DNA from: Candidatus Rokuibacteriota bacterium
GTDB taxonomy: Bacteria > Methylomirabilota > Methylomirabilia > Rokubacteriales > JACPHL01
Length of the DNA stretch: 22,407 bases
NCBI GenBank assembly: GCA_016188625.1
Contig: JACPHL010000268.1
Coordinates: forward strand, 1-22,407
Direction of reading: 5' to 3'
The stretch's first letter is position 1, and each line of letters begins with the position of its first letter. The notes under the pieces are model-generated. The model made no database searches, was not told the DNA's origin, and worked only from the letters and a program-made list of their open reading frames with translations. The translations under genes were made by a program, and so were the position numbers. This document shows positions 1 to 9,800 of the stretch, one piece after another.

Positions 1-74
1 AGCCCTGCGCCGCTCAGCCCTGCGCGCCGAAGCAGCCGTGCGGGGCCAAGCAGCCCTGCGCCCCCAAGAAATAG
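1..74 (+). CDS. 3' end of an upstream gene encoding a Cys-Pro-Lys repeat tail (partial)
   Basis: Reading from base 3 in one frame up to the TAG at 72-74 gives a tail made of imperfect repeats of the type PCAPKQ / PCGAKQ / PCAPKK, with a cysteine every six to seven residues (four Cys visible). The regular spacing and the clean stop followed by an intrinsic terminator at 119-153 argue that this is the true C-terminus of a gene entering from the left. Nothing of the main domain is inside the window, so its function cannot be given. Such Cys-Pro tails could bind metal or be periplasmic low-complexity extensions; that is a guess. Confidence 0.6.
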   Translation, partial: PCAAQPCAPKQPCGAKQPCAPKK

Positions 75-118
75 CTTACTGAGCACGCAGGGTCGTCCCA
101 TCCTTCAGCGACGACCTC

Positions 119-153
119 GCGAGGGGCCCTCTCACAGGGCCCCTCGCGTCTTT
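119..153 (+). terminator. Rho-independent terminator after the Cys-Pro tail gene
   Basis: A perfect 12-bp GC-rich stem (119-130 with 136-147) closes a 5-nt loop CTCAC and is followed by GTCTTTC. The T run is short, but stem quality and position 45 nt after the TAG stop support termination of the upstream gene. It also separates that gene from the DUF302 gene. Confidence 0.7.
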
Positions 154-225
154 CAGCCCCCCGCTGACCCGGCCGGCGGCGGGCGCCGGTTCCCACGGGC
201 CGGAGGGCTCGGAGGAGACATCGTC

Positions 226-702
226 ATGGGCCGATGGAGTATCCTGGTAGGGTTCGTCTTCGCGCTGTCCGTCCCCGCCGCCCATGCCCCGCAGGCCGTG
301 GCCGGCGAGGCGGAAAAGGTGCGGCTGGTCTCCCGGGCGCCGTTCGCCGTGGTGGCCCGGGCGCTGGAGAAGGCCATCGCGGACGAGAAGATGGGCCTCG
401 TCTGCCACGCCAACGCCCAGGCGGGGGCGGCGGCGCGCGGCGTGAAGATCGCCGGCAACCAGGTCCTGGAGGTCTTCCGCAACGACTACGCGGTCCGGAT
501 GCTCCGCGCCAACCCGGAGGCGGGCTTCGAGGCCCCGATCCGTATCTACCTCTACGAGCGACCGGACGGGACGGCCACCCTGGTCTACCGGAAGCCCTCC
601 GCCGTGTTCCGCCCGTACGGCCATCCCGAGCTGGACACGCTCGGGGCGGAGCTGGACGAGATCTTCGACAGGATCGCCAGGCAGGCCATGGCGGCCAGAT
701 AG
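226..702 (+). CDS. Secreted DUF302 family protein
   Basis: This 158-residue protein begins with a signal peptide: residues 2-21 are hydrophobic after MGRW, with possible cleavage after AHA (21) or AVA (26). The rest, about residues 33-152, has the pattern of the DUF302/TT1751-like fold: an N-terminal PFAVVARALEKAIADEKMGL helix, then V-LEVFR-DYA, then a strand IRIYLYE and a final strand-helix with LVYRKP and a C-terminal helix. The biochemical role of DUF302 proteins is unclear; some sit near sulfur or redox genes. The ATG start has a good GGAGGA at 211-216. The TAG is followed only six bases later by the next gene, in the same reading frame, so the two are probably co-transcribed. Confidence 0.75.
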   Translation: MGRWSILVGFVFALSVPAAHAPQAVAGEAEKVRLVSRAPFAVVARALEKAIADEKMGLVCHANAQAGAAARGVKIAGNQVLEVFRNDYAVRMLRANPEAGFEAPIRIYLYERPDGTATLVYRKPSAVFRPYGHPELDTLGAELDEIFDRIARQAMAAR

Positions 703-708
703 CGGCCG

Positions 709-1527
709 GTGATGCTCCTCGCGCTCGGCCTCACCACCCTCCTCCTCGGGCCCTGCGGCCCCGGAGAGGCCAACGTCCCGGCCGGCCCGTTCCTGATGGG
801 GAGCGATGCCGGAGAGCGGGCATGGGCGTACCGCGTCTCGAGCCCGCCGGTCCGGGAGGCCCGCTGGTTCGACGACGAGCTGGCCCGCGGCCGCGCGGCC
901 CTCCCGTCCTACTGCGTCGACCTCCAGCTCGTGAGCCAGCGCGACTACCAGGCCTTCGTCCGGGCGACCGGTCATCGCGTCCCCTTCATCTCCCGCGAGA
1001 ACTACCAGCGCCAGGGCTTCCTGGTCCACGGCTACGAGGCCGGGGTCACCCTGTATCTCTGGCGGCAGGGCTCCGCGCCGCCGGCGCTCCTGGACCACCC
1101 CGTCGTCCTGGTGAGCGTGGCCGACGCCGAGGCGTACTGCCGATGGCGGTGGGAGCGCGACGGGGTGAGGCGCCGGCTCCCCAGCGAGGCGGAGTGGGAG
1201 AAGGCGGCTCGCGGCGCCGACGGCCGGTGGTTCCCCTGGGGGAGCCGATGGGACGCCCGGCGCCTCAACAGCGCCGAGCGGGGGCCCGGGACGACCACGC
1301 CCGTGGCGGCCTACCCGAACGGCCGGAGCCCCTTCGGACTCTTCGATGCCGTGGGGAACGTCTTCCAGTGGACGGCCACCGCCGATCCGGACGGGCGGCA
1401 GGTCCTGAAGGGGTGCGCCTGGGACGACGAACGCGGGCTCTGCCGCCCGGCCTTCCGTCACGGGCGCCCGCCCGCCTCCCGGCACATCCTGATCGGATTC
1501 CGCTGCGCCGGCCCCGCCGGAGAGTAG
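709..1527 (+). CDS. Formylglycine-generating-enzyme-fold (FGE/SUMF1-like) protein, probably not a true FGE
   Basis: The 272-residue product shows FGE-sulfatase family landmarks: G-FLMGSD near residues 27-33, then VSQRDYQAFVRATG, the hallmark RLPSEAEWEKAARG (around 156-169), FPWG, GLFDAVGNVFQWT and a terminal IGFRCA. Genuine FGEs carry two Cu-binding cysteines in a GGSY-LC-x4-YC segment near the C-terminus. Here the segment reads KGCAWDDERGLCR, so one Cys of the pair appears to be missing and formylglycine formation is unlikely. The family includes many non-catalytic or ligand-binding members. The N-terminus is hydrophobic (MMLLALGLTTLLLG) but lacks positive charge and has only a poor lipobox (LGPC), so export is uncertain. 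The start is GTG at 709 or ATG at 712; no clear ribosome site is visible. It shares the frame of the preceding DUF302 gene, separated by one TAG and two codons. Confidence 0.75.
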   Translation: MMLLALGLTTLLLGPCGPGEANVPAGPFLMGSDAGERAWAYRVSSPPVREARWFDDELARGRAALPSYCVDLQLVSQRDYQAFVRATGHRVPFISRENYQRQGFLVHGYEAGVTLYLWRQGSAPPALLDHPVVLVSVADAEAYCRWRWERDGVRRRLPSEAEWEKAARGADGRWFPWGSRWDARRLNSAERGPGTTTPVAAYPNGRSPFGLFDAVGNVFQWTATADPDGRQVLKGCAWDDERGLCRPAFRHGRPPASRHILIGFRCAGPAGE

Positions 1528-1538
1528 GCCGCCCCGAA

Positions 1539-1567
1539 TTGTCAACCCCCCGCTCATCGTGTAAGCT
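1539..1567 (+). promoter_or_regulatory. Sigma-70-like promoter for the glycosyltransferase-VOC pair
   Basis: TTGTCA (1539-1544) and TAAGCT (1562-1567) are separated by 17 bp. Start of transcription would be near 1574, giving a leader of about 15 nt with AGGGG (1578-1582) ahead of the GTG at 1589. The AT content stands out from the surroundings. Confidence 0.6.
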
Positions 1568-1588
1568 GGAATTTGCCAGGGGCTCGCC

Positions 1589-2662
1589 GTGAAGATCGCC
1601 CTGCTGACGCCTTATTACGCCTCCGCGCGAGGGAACGCGGTCACCGTCCGGCGCATCGCACGGGGACTCCGGTCGAGCGGCGTGACCGCGGAGGTCGTGG
1701 ATCTCTCCACGACCGGCCCCGAACCGGCCCTGGCGATCCTCCGCGAGTTCGCCCCGGACCTCGTCCACGGCTTTCACGCCTTTCGCGCCGGTCCCCTTGC
1801 GGCGCGCTACGCCGAGGAGGCCGGGCGCCCCCTGGTGATCTCTCTCAGCGGGACGGACGTCAACCACGATCTCTTCGACGGCGCGCGGCGGGAGGCCGTC
1901 GTCGGGGTGCTGCGGGCCGCCTCCGCCGTGGTAGGCTTCCACGAGACGATCCGGGAGGCCGTGGCCCGCGCCCTCCCTGACCTCGCCGCCCGGCTGTCGG
2001 TCATCCCCCAGAGCGTCGCGCTCGGGGACCGCCCCTTCCCGCTGGGGGCGCTCGTCCCCCTCCGGCCCGGCGAGGTGCGGTTCCTGCTCCCGGCCGGGAT
2101 CCGACCGGTCAAGAACGTCTCCTTCCCCCTGGCCCACCTCGGAGAGCTGGCCGGCCGGTACCCGATCAAGTTCCTGGTGGCCGGCCCCGTCCTGGACGAG
2201 GAGGAAGGGGCCCGGCTCCTCCGCGCCCTCAAGGGGTGCGGATGGGCCTCCTACCTGGGCGAGGTCCCGCACGAGCAGATGGGGGCGCTCCTGGACGCGG
2301 TGGACGTGGTGGTCAACTCCTCGCGCTCGGAGGGGGGGATGGCCAACGCGATCCTGGAGGCCATGAGCCGGGGGAAGGCGGTGCTGGCCTCCGACATCCC
2401 CGGCAACCGCTCCATCGTCGTGGACGGCGTGGACGGTCTCCTCTTCGACTCGCCGGAGGCTTTCCGGTCGAAGGCCGAGCGGCTCGTCCGGGACGCGGAG
2501 TTCCGCCGTCGCCTGGGGGAAGCGGCCAGGGAGAAGATCGAGCGCTGCTACCCGCCCCGCCGGGAGCTCGCGGGGTACCTCGACCTCTACCGTCGGCTGC
2601 TCGGGTCGGGCCCGGCCGTCCCGGGACGGGCCGGTGCCCCGGGGCGGGGAGGGGCGGGGTGA
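1589..2662 (+). CDS. GT4-family glycosyltransferase, GLT1D1-like
   Basis: This 357-residue protein has a GT-B fold. The N-terminal domain starts with KIALLTPYYASARGNAVTVRRIARGL and contains the APDLVHGFHAFRAG and LSGTD strands. The C-terminal domain carries the donor-binding block VVNSSRSEGGMANAILEAMSRGKAVLASDIPGN followed by VDGVDGLLF. The block NSS-SEG-AILEAM...IPGN resembles the GLT1D1 branch of GT4 more than typical capsule transferases. Donor and acceptor cannot be told from sequence. No signal peptide or membrane span is seen. The last 20 residues are Gly/Pro/Ala-rich and probably disordered. The GTG start is favoured because it sits just behind a promoter and gives the standard MKIALL N-terminus. 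The stop overlaps the start of the next gene (GTGA). Confidence 0.85.
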   Translation: MKIALLTPYYASARGNAVTVRRIARGLRSSGVTAEVVDLSTTGPEPALAILREFAPDLVHGFHAFRAGPLAARYAEEAGRPLVISLSGTDVNHDLFDGARREAVVGVLRAASAVVGFHETIREAVARALPDLAARLSVIPQSVALGDRPFPLGALVPLRPGEVRFLLPAGIRPVKNVSFPLAHLGELAGRYPIKFLVAGPVLDEEEGARLLRALKGCGWASYLGEVPHEQMGALLDAVDVVVNSSRSEGGMANAILEAMSRGKAVLASDIPGNRSIVVDGVDGLLFDSPEAFRSKAERLVRDAEFRRRLGEAAREKIERCYPPRRELAGYLDLYRRLLGSGPAVPGRAGAPGRGGAG

Positions 2663-3132
2663 GGGTCGTCCCCAAGAAGCTCGGGCACGTGGTCCTCAAG
2701 GTGCGGGACCTCGAGCGCGCCGAGGCCTTCTACGCCGGTCTGCTCGGCCTCACGGTGACCGGGTGCCTCCCCGGGCGGATGGTCTTCTTCGCGGCGCCCG
2801 GCAACACCGATTCCCACGATCTCGCCGTCTACCTGGTGGGCCCCGAGGCCGCCCCGCAGGCGCGCGAGCAGGTCGGCCTGTTCCATGTGGCCTACCAGGT
2901 CGAGAGCCGAGAGGCCCTGGAGGGGGCCTACCACCACCTGAAGGGCCACGGGGTCACGATCCTCGGGACCATGGACCACGGGGCGAACCTCTCGGTCTAC
3001 TTCGAGGACCCCGATGGCCACACCGTGGAGCTGACCTACGAGGTCCCCCGCGGGGAGTGGCCGCCTCGCGCCAACCCCTTCGCCGGCCGCGACCCGCTGC
3101 CCTTCGACGAGGCCGCGAAGACCCCCCGCTAG
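2659..3132 (+). CDS. VOC-superfamily metalloenzyme (extradiol dioxygenase/glyoxalase-like)
   Basis: The GTG at 2659 overlaps the glycosyltransferase TGA (GTGA) and lies behind a GGGGAGGGG-type ribosome site, so translational coupling is likely. The 157-residue product has two beta-alpha-beta-beta-beta modules: GHVVLKVRDLERAEAFYAGLLGL and LFHVAYQVESREALEGAYHHLKGHGV. It ends with the strand VYFEDPDGHTVELTYE. Putative metal ligands H10, H76 and E124 match the 2-His-1-carboxylate pattern of catechol-2,3-dioxygenase-like VOC proteins. DHG-N-SVYFEDPDGH is typical of small single-domain extradiol relatives, but the substrate is unknown. A role in aromatic ring cleavage is not supported by the neighbours, since no other catabolic gene is present. 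The same frame stays open far upstream, but that part is a shadow of the glycosyltransferase gene. Confidence 0.82.
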   Translation: MRVVPKKLGHVVLKVRDLERAEAFYAGLLGLTVTGCLPGRMVFFAAPGNTDSHDLAVYLVGPEAAPQAREQVGLFHVAYQVESREALEGAYHHLKGHGVTILGTMDHGANLSVYFEDPDGHTVELTYEVPRGEWPPRANPFAGRDPLPFDEAAKTPR

Positions 3133-3140
3133 GTCGGGGT

Positions 3141-3173
3141 CCGCGGCGCACCGTGGGGCGCGGCGAATTTTTC
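3141..3173 (+). terminator. Possible Rho-independent terminator after the VOC gene
   Basis: CCGCG (3141-3145) pairs with CGCGG (3159-3163) and is followed by CGAATTTTT. The stem is short and the loop long, so termination is only moderately likely. The T run stands out in this GC-rich DNA. Confidence 0.35.
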
Positions 3174-3175
3174 TG

Positions 3176-3206
3176 TTGACGACATCGGCGCGGAGTAGAG
3201 TAAAGT
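3176..3206 (+). promoter_or_regulatory. Possible promoter for the moxR operon
   Basis: TTGACG (3176-3181) is followed by TAAAGT (3201-3206) at a long 19-bp spacing, or by TAGAGT (3196-3201) at a short 14-bp spacing. This is the only AT-rich stretch upstream of moxR. Non-ideal spacing could indicate an activator-dependent promoter. Confidence 0.45.
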
Positions 3207-3467
3207 AACTCAATGTCAGCGATCAACGGAAGCGTCATCGGCAGGGTGACCGTCGGCCGCGGCTCTCCTCAGTCCATCTCATCGACCCTTGGTCCTTCGC
3301 CTTCCCGTCCGCTCCCTCCCGAGCCCGCCTCGGCCGCTGTCCGGTGGCATCCTTCTTGCTCCTTCGAGGGTGGAGCCTGGCGGGAGATCCTCTCGCCCCG
3401 TCCCGGGCGTCCAAAGAGACAGGAGTGACGGACCCGAGCAGACACCAGGCCCGTCGAGGAGGGTGGT
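3207..3467 (+). other. Long untranslated leader of the moxR operon, no convincing gene
   Basis: About 260 nt separate the putative promoter from the moxR ATG. A 71-codon open frame (3213-3428) exists but its Ser/Pro/Arg-rich product looks non-coding, and its ATG would sit almost at the transcription start. No riboswitch class, tRNA or strong hairpin with a T run was recognised. GAGGAGG just before 3468 is the moxR ribosome site. Confidence 0.45.
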
Positions 3468-4478
<1,011 letters not shown>

Positions 4479-4520
4479 CGGTCGGGCGGCGCGGCCGGCC
4501 GCCAGGTCGGGGAGGGGGGC

Positions 4521-5960
4521 ATGAGATCTGAAGAGGCCATCCGGGCAGCGGTTCAACGGGTCGGCCGGATCGTCAGGGTCCGTCGGGCGGCCCTCTACGG
4601 GCTCCGGGGCCTCGCCTGGGGGCTGACCACCGGCCTGATCCCGCTCCTGGGGAAGGCCGGTCTGGGACCGGCCGCCCTTCCTGCCGCCCTCGCCCTCGCC
4701 GCAGTCGGCGGGATGGCCGGGATCGTCTACGGGCTTCTGCTCCCCGTCCCCTTGCGGGAGCCCGCGCGCCTGGTGGACCGTACCTTCCGGCTCGACGACC
4801 GCCTCGCCACCGCCGTGGAACACCTCGGCCAGGTCCCGCGCGGCCCCCTGGTCGAGGCGCTGATCGAGGACGCCGCGGACCGGGTCCGGGATCGAGACCT
4901 CGGGGCCACGGTCCCCTGGCGGTGGCCGCGGGAGGTCAGGATCCTTCCGGCCTCCGCGCTGGCGCTCTGGGTCCTCGTCCTGCTCCCCCCCGTGCGTTTC
5001 CCGGAGGGCGTCTTCCCCTCGCTGACCCCCTCGGGCGAGCAGGAGGCCGAGCGCCAGGCGCAGAGCGTGCCGGTGGCGCAGGATCGCCGGCTCGCCCGGG
5101 CGCGGGAGACCGCCCCGCGGGTGGAGGTCCAGGAGCGGGACTACCTCCGACGGCGCGGGACGGGGCGGGAGACCCAGCAGGGCGACCTCTCGGCCATCTT
5201 CCGGGACACCAACATCGCCCAGCGACGACCGGACTTCTCGAGCTTCCTCAAGCACGGTGACGACCGCCTCAAGATCCTCGGCCAGGTCGAGAGCCTCCCC
5301 GACCTCCAGCGTGACTTCACCCAGAGCCAGTTCCGGGTCGCCTTCCGCAGGGCCAAGCGCCTCCTGGCCGGGATCCGGCCCGATCAGGTCTCCCCCGAGA
5401 AGCTCAGGGAGCTCCTGGACGAGATGCGACGCCTGGGTCGCCGGGGCGGGGGCGAGGAGTGGGGCCAGGACGTCTGGGAGGGGTCCGAGGCCCTGGCCGA
5501 CGGGCGGATGCAACGGGCCCTCGAGGCCATGGAGCGGGCCCTGTCCAGGATGCGGGCCATGGAGGAGCGGAGCGGCAAGGGCCTCGAGGGGGGTCGCGAC
5601 CGCGGGAGGGGCCAGGGCCGGAACCCGGGGATGCGGGGCGGCGAGGGGGAAGACTTCGGCGAGTACGAGGGCTCCCTGCCCGGGAAGGGGACCAACCCCG
5701 ACTGGCGGGGCGCGCCCAGCACCCGGCTCGCTCAGGACCCGCTCGACTCGGCGGTGGAGGGGCAGCCCCGCCGGGGCCGGCGCGACGCCTTCGACACCAA
5801 CCTGCTCGGCAAGGGATCCAGAAACCCCTCGCACCTGCCGTACATGTCGGTCTACGCCCAGTACCGGAAGATGATGGAGGAGGCCCTGACGAAGGAGACG
5901 ATTCCCCTGGACTACCGCACCCAGGTCAAGGAGTACTTCCGGGCCCTGGAGGAGCGCTGA
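4521..5960 (+). CDS. Membrane protein of the MoxR/vWA operon (DUF4175-like N-terminus)
   Basis: The 479-residue product has predicted membrane segments near residues 24-44, 51-75 and 139-157. Between them is a cytosolic-looking stretch LVDRTFRLDDRLATAVE, a motif seen in DUF4175-like proteins that accompany MoxR operons. The remaining 320 residues are charged and partly coiled coil (QAERQAQSVP..., RAKRLLAGIRPDQ), followed by a Gly/Arg-rich low-complexity part (about 355-415). The C-terminal conserved-looking block is PYMSVYAQYRKMMEEALTKE. Its function is unknown; it may scaffold the vWA proteins at the membrane. GGGGAGGGGGGC precedes the ATG. Its TGA overlaps the next ATG (TGATG). Confidence 0.75.
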   Translation: MRSEEAIRAAVQRVGRIVRVRRAALYGLRGLAWGLTTGLIPLLGKAGLGPAALPAALALAAVGGMAGIVYGLLLPVPLREPARLVDRTFRLDDRLATAVEHLGQVPRGPLVEALIEDAADRVRDRDLGATVPWRWPREVRILPASALALWVLVLLPPVRFPEGVFPSLTPSGEQEAERQAQSVPVAQDRRLARARETAPRVEVQERDYLRRRGTGRETQQGDLSAIFRDTNIAQRRPDFSSFLKHGDDRLKILGQVESLPDLQRDFTQSQFRVAFRRAKRLLAGIRPDQVSPEKLRELLDEMRRLGRRGGGEEWGQDVWEGSEALADGRMQRALEAMERALSRMRAMEERSGKGLEGGRDRGRGQGRNPGMRGGEGEDFGEYEGSLPGKGTNPDWRGAPSTRLAQDPLDSAVEGQPRRGRRDAFDTNLLGKGSRNPSHLPYMSVYAQYRKMMEEALTKETIPLDYRTQVKEYFRALEER

Positions 5961-6853
5961 TGCCCCCGAGCCCGCGCCCTGAGGGCCTCTTCTCCACCCA
6001 CCTCCTGGCCCAGCTCGAGCGACTGACCTTCGTCTCCCGGCGGACGTGGCCCGGCCGGGTCAAGGGCGAGCGCAAGAGCCCCAGGAAGGGGGTCAGCGTC
6101 GAGTTCTGCGACTACCGTCCCTACGAGATCGGGGACGACCTCCGCTACGTGGACTGGAACGCCTTCGCCCGCCTCAACCGGCTCTACCTGAAGCTCTTCG
6201 TGGACGAGGAGGACCTCTGCATCCACCTCCTGCTGGATGCCAGCGCCTCCATGGCCTTCGGCGAGCCGTCCAAGTTCCGCTACGGCCAGCGCCTGGCCGC
6301 CGCCCTGGCCTTCATCGGCCTGGTCAACCTGGAGCGGGTGGGCGCGGGGCTCTTTCGCGAGCAGGTCGCGGCGGGCTGGTCGCCGTCCCGCGGTCGCAAC
6401 CAGTTCCTCCCCTTCGTGGGGTCCCTCCTCGGGGTCGAGCCCGGGGGGCGCACCTCCTTCAACGGCGCCCTCAGGCAGTACGCCCGGAAGGCGCGGGACC
6501 CGGGCCTGGCCGTGGTCATCTCCGACCTCCTGGCCCCGGACGGGTTCGAGGAGGGCCTCCGGGCCCTCATGGAGCGGGGGTTCGACCTCCACATCGTCCA
6601 CCTCCTCTCCGAGGAGGAGCTGGATCCGCCCTACGCCGGGGACCTGGAGCTGGTCGATGCCGAGACGGAGGAGAGCCGGGACGTCACCCTGGACGCCGAG
6701 GCCCTGGCCGGGTACCGCCGGCGGCTCGCGGCGTTCCTCGAGCGCGTCGAGGGGTTCTGCCGGACCAACGAGCTGAGCTACCACCGGGCCTCCACCGGCG
6801 TGCCCCTTGAGGACCTCCTCCTGCGGCGCCTCAAGGGCAGCCTCGTGCAATGA
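5960..6853 (+). CDS. DUF58 domain protein (vWA-like, MoxR partner)
   Basis: The 297-residue protein starts at the ATG overlapping the previous TGA. It contains the DUF58 signature RPYEIGDDLRYVDWNAFAR (around 53-71), followed by a vWA-like Rossmann region with the metal-site motif DASASM (DxSxS, around 93-98) and VVISDLL. No membrane span is evident, unlike some DUF58 proteins that carry two N-terminal helices. In this operon type the protein is a presumed substrate or adaptor of MoxR. The same frame is open further upstream but that part overlaps the previous gene. Its TGA overlaps the ATG of the next gene (ATGA). Confidence 0.9.
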   Translation: MPPSPRPEGLFSTHLLAQLERLTFVSRRTWPGRVKGERKSPRKGVSVEFCDYRPYEIGDDLRYVDWNAFARLNRLYLKLFVDEEDLCIHLLLDASASMAFGEPSKFRYGQRLAAALAFIGLVNLERVGAGLFREQVAAGWSPSRGRNQFLPFVGSLLGVEPGGRTSFNGALRQYARKARDPGLAVVISDLLAPDGFEEGLRALMERGFDLHIVHLLSEEELDPPYAGDLELVDAETEESRDVTLDAEALAGYRRRLAAFLERVEGFCRTNELSYHRASTGVPLEDLLLRRLKGSLVQ

Positions 6854-9800
6854 GCTTTCTCGCCCCGCTGGCCTTCGCGCTCCTCGGGCTGGCGGTCCCG
6901 CTCTTTTTGCTCTACTTCCTGAAGGTCCGCCGCCGCCGGCAGCCGGTCCCCTCGGTCCTCCTCTGGGAGCCGGCCCTGCGCGACCAACAGGCCTCGGCCT
7001 TCCTCCGGCGCTTCCAGCGGGATCCCCTCCTGATCCTGCAGCTCCTGGCCCTGGTCGTCCTGGTCGTGGCCCTGGCCCGGCCCGCCGTCACGATCACAGG
7101 GCGCGGGGCGGACAGCCTGGTGCTGGTCATGGACGTCTCGGCCTCGATGCAGGCGACGGACGTCGCCCCCACCCGCTTCCGCGAGGCCCAGCGCCGGGCC
7201 CTCGCCCTCATCGACGCGATGGAGAGGGGCGGGGAGGTCATGGTGGTCGAGGCCGCGGCCCAGCCGACGGTCCTGGTGCCCCTCACCCGGGACCGGGATC
7301 AGGCCCGTAGGGCGATCCTCGCCCTCCAGCCGCAGGACACGCCGGGCCGCCTCTCCGAGGCCCTCCGGACCGCCCTGGCCCTGTTCCCGAGGTCCCGGCC
7401 CCTCCAGGTCCACGTGCTGACGGACGGGGCCCTCGACGTCGGGGAGGCCTCCGAGTTCAGGGATCCCCGGGTCCGGTGGACGGCCGTGGGGCGTCGCGGC
7501 CACAACGTGGGGATCACCGAGCTCGCCCTCCGGAAGGCCTACTACGGGGTGTACGAGCACCAGGCCTTCCTCTCGCTGGTCAACTTCTCCCAGGCGCGCC
7601 TGGCCTTCCCCCTCAAGGTCTCCATCGACGGGCGCACTGTGAGCGAGCAGGCGATCTCCCTCGACCCCGAGGTGAAGCGGAACGTCATCGTCCCCTTCAC
7701 GCACAAGGGGGGCGGCATCGTGCGGGTGGAGATCGGGGCCGACGACGACCTGGCCGTGGACAACGTCGCCTACGGGATCATCCCGCCGCCCCGGCAGCTG
7801 AAGGTCCTCCTGGTCACCCCCGGGAACCTGTTCCTCGAGAAGGCGCTCCGGGCGGATCCGCAGGTGGCGGTCGAGGTGAGGGCCCCCGAGACGTACGAGG
7901 GCGGCATGGCCGGGTTCGACGTGGTGGTCCTGGACAGCGCGTCCCCCGCCAGGATCGGGCCCGGGCGCTTCGTCCTGGTCAACACCCTCCCCGCCGACGT
8001 CCCCCTGGAGCACCTCGGGACGCTCGAGCAGCCCGTGGTCCTCGACTGGGCCCGGCAGCACCCGGTGATGCGCTTCGTGGACCTCAGCAAGGTGGCGGTG
8101 GAGCAGGCGATGCGGGTGCGCCCCGTGGCCGCCGGGAAGGCCCTCCTGGAGGCCGTGGGGGGGGCCCTCCTCTACCTCCTCGAGGACCGGGACCGCAAGC
8201 TGATCTTCGTCGGCTTCGACCTGTTCAAGACCGATCTCCCCCTCCGGGTCGCCTTCCCCCTGATCCTCTCCAACAGCCTCCGCTGGCTCTCCCCGGTCGG
8301 CCTGGAGGGCGCCGACCTCATGGTCCAGACCGGCACCCCGTTCCTGCTGCCGGTGGAGCACGGGGTCGAGGAGGCGCGGGTGCGGGACCCCTCCGGGGAG
8401 GAGTGGAGAGCGCCGATCACCCGCGGGCTGCTCTCCTTCACCCGGACGGATCGGACGGGACTCTACTCCCTCGAGACCGGCAAGGGGGCGATCCGCTTCG
8501 CGGTCAACCTCGCCTCGGAGGCGGAGTCGAACACCGCCCCGCGGCCCCTCCCCGAGGCCGGGGCCGCGGCCGGCGGTGTGGGGGAGGTGTTCCAGTTCCA
8601 TCGGGAGGTCTGGACGACCCTCCTCCTCCTCGCCCTGGGCCTGCTCATGCTGGAGGGGATCCTCTACTGGCGCCGCCAGACGGCCGGGCGCTGGACCATC
8701 CCCGCCCGGGGGGCGGACCGGTGGGCCCTCGGACTCCGGCTCCTCCTCCTCCTCCTGCTCGGCGTCGCCCTGGGCAAGCCCCAGTGGACGCGCTGGGTGG
8801 ACCGCCAGAACGTCTTCTTCCTCCTGGACCACTCGGACAGCGTGGGCCTGGCCACCCGGGAGACGGCCTATCGCGCCGCGGTCCAGGCCCTCGAGGGGAT
8901 GAAGGACGACGATCGGGCGGGGATGATCGTCTTCGGGGCCGAGGCCCGGCTGGTCGAGCCCCTCCGGCCCAAGCCGACCTTCCGCCGCTCCGAGGCGGAG
9001 GTCCCGGGGAAGGGGACGGACATCGAGCGGGCGATCCAGCTCGCCCTGGCCTCCCTGCCGCCCGGGGAGGCCAACCGCGTCGTGCTCCTCTCCGACGGCC
9101 GGCAGAACCTCGGCCACGCCCTGGCGGCGGCGCAGGCCGCCGCGGATCGCGGGGTCGAGATCTACCACGCCCCCCTGGCCCTCCCCTTCGCCGATGAGGT
9201 CGTGGTCGAGCAGCTCCTGCTCCCCTCCGAGGCGAAGTTCGGCGAGCCCTTCTACGCCAGGATCGTGGTCTCGAGCGTGCGGGAGACCTCGGGGCGCCTG
9301 GCGCTCTACCGCAACGGGGAGTTCCTCGGCTCCCAGCTGGTCAAACTGACCCCGGGGAAGAACGTCTTCACCTACCGCCAGGCCCTGGAGCAGTCGGGGG
9401 TGCACGTCTACCAGGCGCACCTCGAGGTGGACGGCGACACCATCGAGGAGAACAACCGCGCCGTTGGGATGGCGGTGGTGCGCGGCAAGCCCCGGGTCCT
9501 CTACGTGGAGAAGGACCGGCCCCAGGCCCAGAACCTGGTCGCGGCCCTCCGCGCCCAGCACATCGACGTCGAGCTGGCAGGGCCGGAGGGCCTCCCGAAG
9601 GACCCGGAGGGGCTCGAGAAGTACGACGGGGTGATCCTCTCCAACGTCTCCTCCCTGAAGCTCACCACGCGGCAGATGGAGTCGGTCCGGGACTACGTCC
9701 GGGACCGCGGCGGGGGGCTGGTCATGCTGGGCGGGGAGGAGAGCTTCGGTCTCGGGGGGTACTACCGGACCCCGATCGAGGAGGCCCTCCCGGTGACCAT

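Noticed and set aside
3213-3428. 71-codon plus-strand frame in the moxR leader
   Set aside because: Its ATG would lie at the putative transcription start without a ribosome site. The Ser/Pro/Arg-rich product resembles no family and shows no coding-like pattern.
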